Of a DNA stretch of 64,000 nucleotides, positions 60,031-64,000 are shown one piece after another. The stretch covers positions 35,557 through 99,556 of the forward strand of contig JBFMFX010000014.1 of the NCBI GenBank assembly GCA_040752005.1. The letters run 5' to 3'. The stretch's first letter is position 1, and the number at the start of each line of letters is the position of its first letter. Made by a program: the position numbers and the translations under genes. The notes beneath the pieces were generated by a model. That model was given only the letters and a program-made list of their open reading frames with translations. It did not search any database and was not told the DNA's origin. This DNA comes from RBG-16-66-20 sp040752005. GTDB taxonomy: Bacteria > Pseudomonadota > Gammaproteobacteria > Burkholderiales > SG8-39.

Positions 60031-60228
60031 ATGACGCACACTATCCTTCGCCTTCCGGCAGTGAAGACCTGCACGGGCCTTTCGCGCAGCACGATCTACC
60101 TGCGCATCGCGCAGGGCACCTTCCCGAAGCCGGTGAGCCTCGGCGGGCGCGCCGTGGGCTGGCTGGAGGCGGAAATCCAGAACTGGCTCCGGAGCCGCAT
60201 CGAGGCGAGCCGCAAGGCGGCGCGCTGA
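60031..60228 (+). CDS. AlpA-family regulator / excisionase-like protein
   Basis: 65 aa from ATG 60031, preceded by AGGAGG; upstream in-frame ATG codons lack such a site. LRLPAVKTCTGLSRSTIYLRIAQGTFPKPVSLGGRAVGWLEAEIQNWLRSRI is the MerR-like winged helix of AlpA proteins that control integrase expression or aid excision in P4-like elements. Confidence 0.9.
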   Translation: MTHTILRLPAVKTCTGLSRSTIYLRIAQGTFPKPVSLGGRAVGWLEAEIQNWLRSRIEASRKAAR

Positions 60229-60237
60229 GGGACTGCC

Positions 60238-62694
60238 ATGCGTGATGTCATCGAACAATTCCGCACGGCGATCCACAACGCCGGCCTGCACCCGCCCGAA
60301 GTGATCGAGGCGGACGGCAAGCTGCACCGCTTCGCCAGCAACGGCAAACGCAGCGACGATGCGGGGTGGTATGTCCTGCACAGTGACGGCATTCCCGGCG
60401 GGGCCTTTGGCGATTGGCGCACGGGCGTGTCCGAGACTTGGCGCGCGGACATCGGGCGAAAGCTCCAGCCGCAGGAAGAAGCGCAGCACCGCGCGCGGCT
60501 GGCCGCGATTCGACACGAGCGCGAAGTTGAGGAGGCGCAGCGCAAAGCCAAGGCGCGCGCGAAGGCGGCGGCCATCTGGCAGGAGGCGGCTCCGGCGGCG
60601 GACGATCACCCTTATCTGGTAAGCAAGGGCGTGAAAGCGCACGGCCTGCGACTGCACGACGGGGCGCTCGTCGTGCCGATGCGCGACGGGACGGAGCTGC
60701 ACAGCCTGCAATTCATCGGCCCCGATGGAAGCAAGCGGTTCCTCGCGGGCGGGCGCGTGAGCGGCTGCTACTTCATCATTGGCGAGCCGGAAGCTGTGCT
60801 ATGCATCGCCGAGGGCTACGCCACCGCCGCGAGCATCTTCGAGGCAACGGGCTACCCGGTCGCGGTGGCGTTCTCCGCCGGCAACCTGGAACCTGTAGCG
60901 CGGGCGCTGCGAGCGCAGCGTCCCGGGCTGCGGCTGATTCTCTGCGCGGATCAGGATGCGGCGACGCCGAGCAACCCGGGTTTGACCAGGGCGCGCGAAG
61001 CAGCTCAGGCAGTGGGTGGATTGCTGGCGGTGCCTGAATTCGGGGATGTTCGGCCCGACGGCGCAACGGACTTCAACGACCTGTACCGGGTCCGAGGGGC
61101 TGCGGCGGTGCGTGCGCGTATCGAGGCGGCGGCGCCCGTCGGTTGCAGTGCCAGTCCCGATTGGTGGCCGCAACCGAAGCCGATCATCGCCGAGCTGAAA
61201 CCTGTGCCTACCTTCGACGCCGACACGCTGCTGCCGCACGCGCTACGTGCCTGGATCATGGATGAGGCCGAGCGCATGCCCTGCCCGCCCGAGTTCGTCG
61301 CGGCGGCGGCCTTGGTCGCGCTGGGCTCGGTCATCGGCGCGCGCTGCGCCATCAAGCCAAAGGCGCGCGATTCGTGGTTGATCGTTCCGAACCTTTGGGG
61401 CGGCATCGTGGGCGATCCGGCGGCGAAGAAATCGCCGGCGTGGGGCGCGGCCTTGAAGCCGCTCGACCGGCTGATCGCCAAGGCGCTGGCGGAGCACCGC
61501 GCGGCGCTCGTGGACTACGAGACCGCGAGAGTGGTTTTCGATGCGCAGAAGGACGCCATCGAAGGGCGCATAAAGGAGGCAGCAAAAAAGCCGAGCAAAG
61601 GCGACCCCGCGGCACTTGCGCGGGAGCTGCGCGAGCACGGCGAGCGGGCGCCGAAGCTGCCGGTCCTGCGGCGCTACAAGACCAACGACAGCACCGTGGA
61701 AAAGCTGGGCGAGCTGCTGCGCGAGAACCCGGCGGGACTGCTGGTGCTGCGCGATGAGCTGGTCGGTCTGATCGCCACCTGGGAGCGCGAGGGCCGCGAG
61801 GGCGAGCGCGCTTTCTTCCTCGAAGCCTGGAACGGCAACCAGAGCTTCGATACCGACCGCATCGGGCGCGGACATATCTCGATTCCCAATTTGTGCGTTT
61901 CGATCTTCGGCGGAATCCAACCGGACAAGCTGACCATGTACCTGGAACAGGCCGCGCACGCGCTCGCGAACGACGGCATGCTGCAACGGTTCCAGGTGCT
62001 GGTGTACCCCGACCCGCGTAGATGGGAATGGCGCGACCGCGCGCCAAATAAGGCCGCGCGCGATGCCGCTTACGCGGTCTTCGAGACGCTGGCGGACTTC
62101 GATCCGCTGGCATGGGGCGCGGCGCCGGCGGACGATTTCGCCAAGTTCCCCTGGTTTTCGTTCGATGACGATGCACAGGCCGTCTTCGTCGAATGGTCGA
62201 AGGATCTCCACCAGGAACGCATTCCGAACGAGGAAGAGCCGATGATCCGCCAGCATCTCGCGAAGTTCGACAAACTCTTTCCGGCCCTGGCGCTCATTTT
62301 CCATCTGGTGGAGGGCGCGGCAGAGGGCGCCCGCGGCCCGGTGACGAAGAATGCGGCGCTGCGGGCGGCGGCCTGGTGCGAGTTCCTCGAAGCCCATGCC
62401 CGGCGCTGCTACGGCCTTCTGAAGGACGACGGACTGCGCGCCGCGCAGGCCCTGGCGGCGAAGTTGGAACGCGGCTTGCTCGAAGACGGCTTTACCCTGC
62501 GCGACGTGCGCCGCAACCAGTGGCGCAATCTAACAACCGACGATGCGATCCAGGCAGCGCTCGACTGGCTGGAGGACGAAGACTGGCTTAGGAGCGAGAC
62601 GAGCGGCGGGACCGGACCCGGCAGCGGGCGGCGCACTACGCGCTACCGGATCAACTCTGCCGTGAAAATCGGGCACAAGAAGGGCGGCGCATGA
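60238..62694 (+). CDS. Toprim / DUF3987 primase-helicase-like replication protein
   Basis: 818 aa from ATG 60238. N-terminal third: primase-associated region (DGIPGGAFGDWRTG, DDHPYLVSKGVKAHGLRL) and a Toprim domain (LCIAEGYATAASIFEATG, LILCADQD). From about residue 330: DUF3987 helicase-like domain (CPPEFVAAAALVALGSVIGARCAIKPK, GGIVGDPAAKKSPAW as the P-loop position, and GLLVLRDELVGLIATWEREGREGERAFFLEAWNG). These proteins prime element or phage DNA replication. The gene is 9 nt after alpA and overlaps the next (ATGA). Confidence 0.9.
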   Translation: MRDVIEQFRTAIHNAGLHPPEVIEADGKLHRFASNGKRSDDAGWYVLHSDGIPGGAFGDWRTGVSETWRADIGRKLQPQEEAQHRARLAAIRHEREVEEAQRKAKARAKAAAIWQEAAPAADDHPYLVSKGVKAHGLRLHDGALVVPMRDGTELHSLQFIGPDGSKRFLAGGRVSGCYFIIGEPEAVLCIAEGYATAASIFEATGYPVAVAFSAGNLEPVARALRAQRPGLRLILCADQDAATPSNPGLTRAREAAQAVGGLLAVPEFGDVRPDGATDFNDLYRVRGAAAVRARIEAAAPVGCSASPDWWPQPKPIIAELKPVPTFDADTLLPHALRAWIMDEAERMPCPPEFVAAAALVALGSVIGARCAIKPKARDSWLIVPNLWGGIVGDPAAKKSPAWGAALKPLDRLIAKALAEHRAALVDYETARVVFDAQKDAIEGRIKEAAKKPSKGDPAALARELREHGERAPKLPVLRRYKTNDSTVEKLGELLRENPAGLLVLRDELVGLIATWEREGREGERAFFLEAWNGNQSFDTDRIGRGHISIPNLCVSIFGGIQPDKLTMYLEQAAHALANDGMLQRFQVLVYPDPRRWEWRDRAPNKAARDAAYAVFETLADFDPLAWGAAPADDFAKFPWFSFDDDAQAVFVEWSKDLHQERIPNEEEPMIRQHLAKFDKLFPALALIFHLVEGAAEGARGPVTKNAALRAAAWCEFLEAHARRCYGLLKDDGLRAAQALAAKLERGLLEDGFTLRDVRRNQWRNLTTDDAIQAALDWLEDEDWLRSETSGGTGPGSGRRTTRYRINSAVKIGHKKGGA

Positions 62695-62993
62695 ACTGGC
62701 TGGAGCGCGCACGCCGCGAAATCGGCGGAAGCGTCCAACAGACTACTGCCAATACTGCCGAAAGAAATCTAACGGCAGTAATGGCAGTGCCGCGTCACGG
62801 CCATCCGGGCAAACAGGACGGTTCTAACCGCGGTATCAGCAGTGCTCTGCCCGGAGAAATACACGATTGCGAGGCCCTGCGGGAAGCCTACGAGGAACGC
62901 GCCGCAATCATGGAGTTCGATGGCGGCATGAGCCGGGAGGACGCCGAGCGCGCTGCCTGGGCACTCGTTTTGAAGCCGCGAAGGCTGCATTGA
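62691..62993 (+). CDS. Small accessory protein of the element
   Basis: 100 aa from ATG 62691, overlapping the primase stop by 4 nt. The C-terminal half EALREAYEERAAIMEFDGGMSREDAERAAWALV is predicted helical and resembles small proteins that follow DUF3987 primases in integrative elements. Function unknown. The middle (62730-62820) is comparatively AT-rich. Confidence 0.65.
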   Translation: MNWLERARREIGGSVQQTTANTAERNLTAVMAVPRHGHPGKQDGSNRGISSALPGEIHDCEALREAYEERAAIMEFDGGMSREDAERAAWALVLKPRRLH

Positions 62994-63003
62994 GGATACC
63001 GAT

Positions 63004-63270
63004 ATGGCGCGCAAGCGGCAGAACTCTCTCCCTCAATGGGGCATCTTCGCGCATCGTCGCACGCAGGCCGACTGGATGGCCGCGCTGCCCGATGCCGTCC
63101 CCTTGGAGGATAGGCGCGACGTGATCGCGGCCGTCGTGACGGCGGCAAAAGCCGGCGATGCCGGAGCGCGCGCGTGGCCGGCGCAATACCTGATCGGGAA
63201 GCTCGGGCCGGCCGCCCCGGCCCCGCTAACGGGTGGTGCAGCAAGTTGTCGGGGCGCGACCCGCCCGTGA
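63004..63270 (+). CDS. Small hypothetical protein, probably frame-disrupted at its 3' end
   Basis: 88 aa from ATG 63004. The core WMAALPDAVPLEDRRDVIAAVVTAAKAGDAGARAWPAQYLIG resembles helical proteins of phages and elements that precede a conserved QQLSGRDP-like segment. Here the frame ends GGAASCRGATRP; the apparent continuation (LSGRDPPVNRPTN) is in another frame just downstream. Function unknown. Confidence 0.45.
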   Translation: MARKRQNSLPQWGIFAHRRTQADWMAALPDAVPLEDRRDVIAAVVTAAKAGDAGARAWPAQYLIGKLGPAAPAPLTGGAASCRGATRP

Positions 63271-63467
63271 ATAGGCCGACGAATCTGCACATCGGCCGCG
63301 TCGAGGATCCGGTGCTGCACGCCGATGATGACATCAAGGACGTACTGAAAGCCCGGGTAGCACCGGAATTGCAGGCAATGGAACGATGGAGTTCGACACT
63401 GGCGACCATGCGCGATAACGCCGGCGAACCAACAAAACGAGCTTCGATGGCCTCGTTGCTGCGCTGA
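63225..63467 (+). pseudogene. Out-of-frame continuation of the preceding gene
   Basis: A neighbouring frame reads CSKLSGRDPPVNRPTNLHIGRVEDPVLHADDDIKDVLKARVAPELQAM and stops at 63467. It has no start or ribosome site of its own and looks like the lost C-terminal part of the gene at 63004. Family assignment is from memory of similar proteins and needs a database search. Confidence 0.35.
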
Positions 63468-63494
63468 TTTGCCAAATGATTACGGAAAAATCCT

Positions 63495-63887
63495 GTGGGC
63501 GGGCTGGGTAGCGGGAACAGATGGCGCTACGGCGCGAAGTCGACGACGGACGACTACCACGCGCTCGACGTGCGGCGCTGGGCGCGCGAAGGAATGCTGA
63601 GGCCTGGCTATTGGGGTGGCTGGCAATGGACGCGCAACGGCGAGGTTGTGTCCTCGATCCGGATGCGCGCCGAAGCGGACCGCGTGATCCTCATGTATCG
63701 CCATCGCAGCGGCGGCGAGGAATGGAAGGACGAGCAGTATCCCGTGCGCATCGTGCGCACGCCATGCAATCTCGGCGGCACGCGCCCCTGGTTCATCTGC
63801 CCCGCGCGTGGCTGCGGCCGGCGCGTCGCGATCCTCTATGGCGGCGGCATCTTCGCCTGCCGGCATTGCTACCGGTGTAGTAGGTAA
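63495..63887 (+). CDS. Zinc-ribbon-like element protein, 3' truncated
   Basis: 130 aa from GTG 63495. MGGLGSGNRWRYGAKSTTDDYHALDVRRWAREGMLRPG and later RPWFICPARGCGRRVAILYGGGIFACRHCYR: two CxxxxC/CxxC pairs that would bind zinc. Related element proteins usually continue well past the second CxxC; here the frame ends CRHCYRCSR where the sequence changes to a probable insertion sequence end (63876). Confidence 0.6.
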   Translation: MGGLGSGNRWRYGAKSTTDDYHALDVRRWAREGMLRPGYWGGWQWTRNGEVVSSIRMRAEADRVILMYRHRSGGEEWKDEQYPVRIVRTPCNLGGTRPWFICPARGCGRRVAILYGGGIFACRHCYRCSR

Positions 63888-64000
63888 CACTTAATCTGAC
63901 AGTCGGTGTCGGTTTCGGTAAATTGTGAGCGCCCTCGGGGCGGAGCTGTTCCGAGGGCAGACAGAGAGAGAGCCGACACGATGACGAAGGAGCAGAAGGT
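63876..64000 (+). mobile_element. Left end of a probable insertion sequence (IS21-like?)
   Basis: The unit appears to begin TGTAGTAGGTAACAC and ATTs into the preceding gene. It includes AATCTGACAG, a hairpin GCCCTCGG/CCGAGGGC (63931-63958), and at 63981 an ATG (MTKEQK) likely to start the transposase. The terminal TGT and the early reading frame resemble IS21-family elements, but only 125 nt are visible. Confidence 0.5.

Overview
The window is a GC-rich (roughly two-thirds G+C) chromosomal scaffold piece that looks like a betaproteobacterium. The main evidence is the gene order gph-ubiG-ompA / gyrA-serC-serA-pheA-hisC-tyrA-aroA-cmk-rpsA-ihfB-lapA-lapB, a tmRNA with the tag ANDERYALAA, and abundant Bug (TTT-type) binding protein and type III CoA-transferase genes. 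One 100-N scaffold gap (19813-19912) sits inside a repeat, so this is probably a draft or metagenome assembly.

Region 1 (1-17980) is a catabolic island. A tightly overlapping minus-strand operon starts with a GntR/FCD regulator. It then encodes a thiolase-like enzyme, methylmalonyl-CoA epimerase, an acyl-CoA dehydrogenase, the split small (B12) and large subunits of a methylmalonyl-CoA-type mutase, a three-subunit molybdenum hydroxylase, a family III CoA-transferase, an NnrS-like membrane protein, a Bug-type binding protein with an internal deletion, and a MeaB mutase chaperone fused in frame to a GalT/HIT-type domain. A hydantoinase/oxoprolinase-type pair (hyuA-hyuB) is divergent from it, across a GTATAC operator. 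Together the genes suggest CoA activation, hydroxylation, B12-dependent carbon-skeleton rearrangement and thiolysis of an unidentified acid.

Region 2 (18000-49243) is conserved core genome: two tRNA-Ser genes flanking lysC, each preceded by duplicated copies of its own 5' part; rlmD, an exonuclease, panB and a DUF2520 gene; the heptose/UDP-glucuronate/LPS genes cysM-hldD-hldE-ugd-lapB-lapA; ihfB with an unusual tail; rpsA and cmk; a foreign-looking binding-protein gene inserted between cmk and aroA; the aromatic/serine amino acid supraoperon; gyrA; two paralogous OmpA-like proteins; a deaminase; ubiG; gph; and ssrA (tmRNA).

Region 3 (49244-64000, continuing past the right edge) is an integrative element inserted at the 3' end of ssrA. 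It has a P4-type tyrosine integrase, a GmrSD-like DUF262/DUF1524 protein, a type III restriction-modification operon led by a small ribbon-helix-helix gene, a divergent two-gene module of unknown function behind a palindromic operator, an AlpA-like regulator, a DUF3987/Toprim primase-helicase, small accessory genes, and the left end of a probable insertion sequence that truncates the last gene. The cargo reads as a defence island; the unknown two-gene module is its least explained part.
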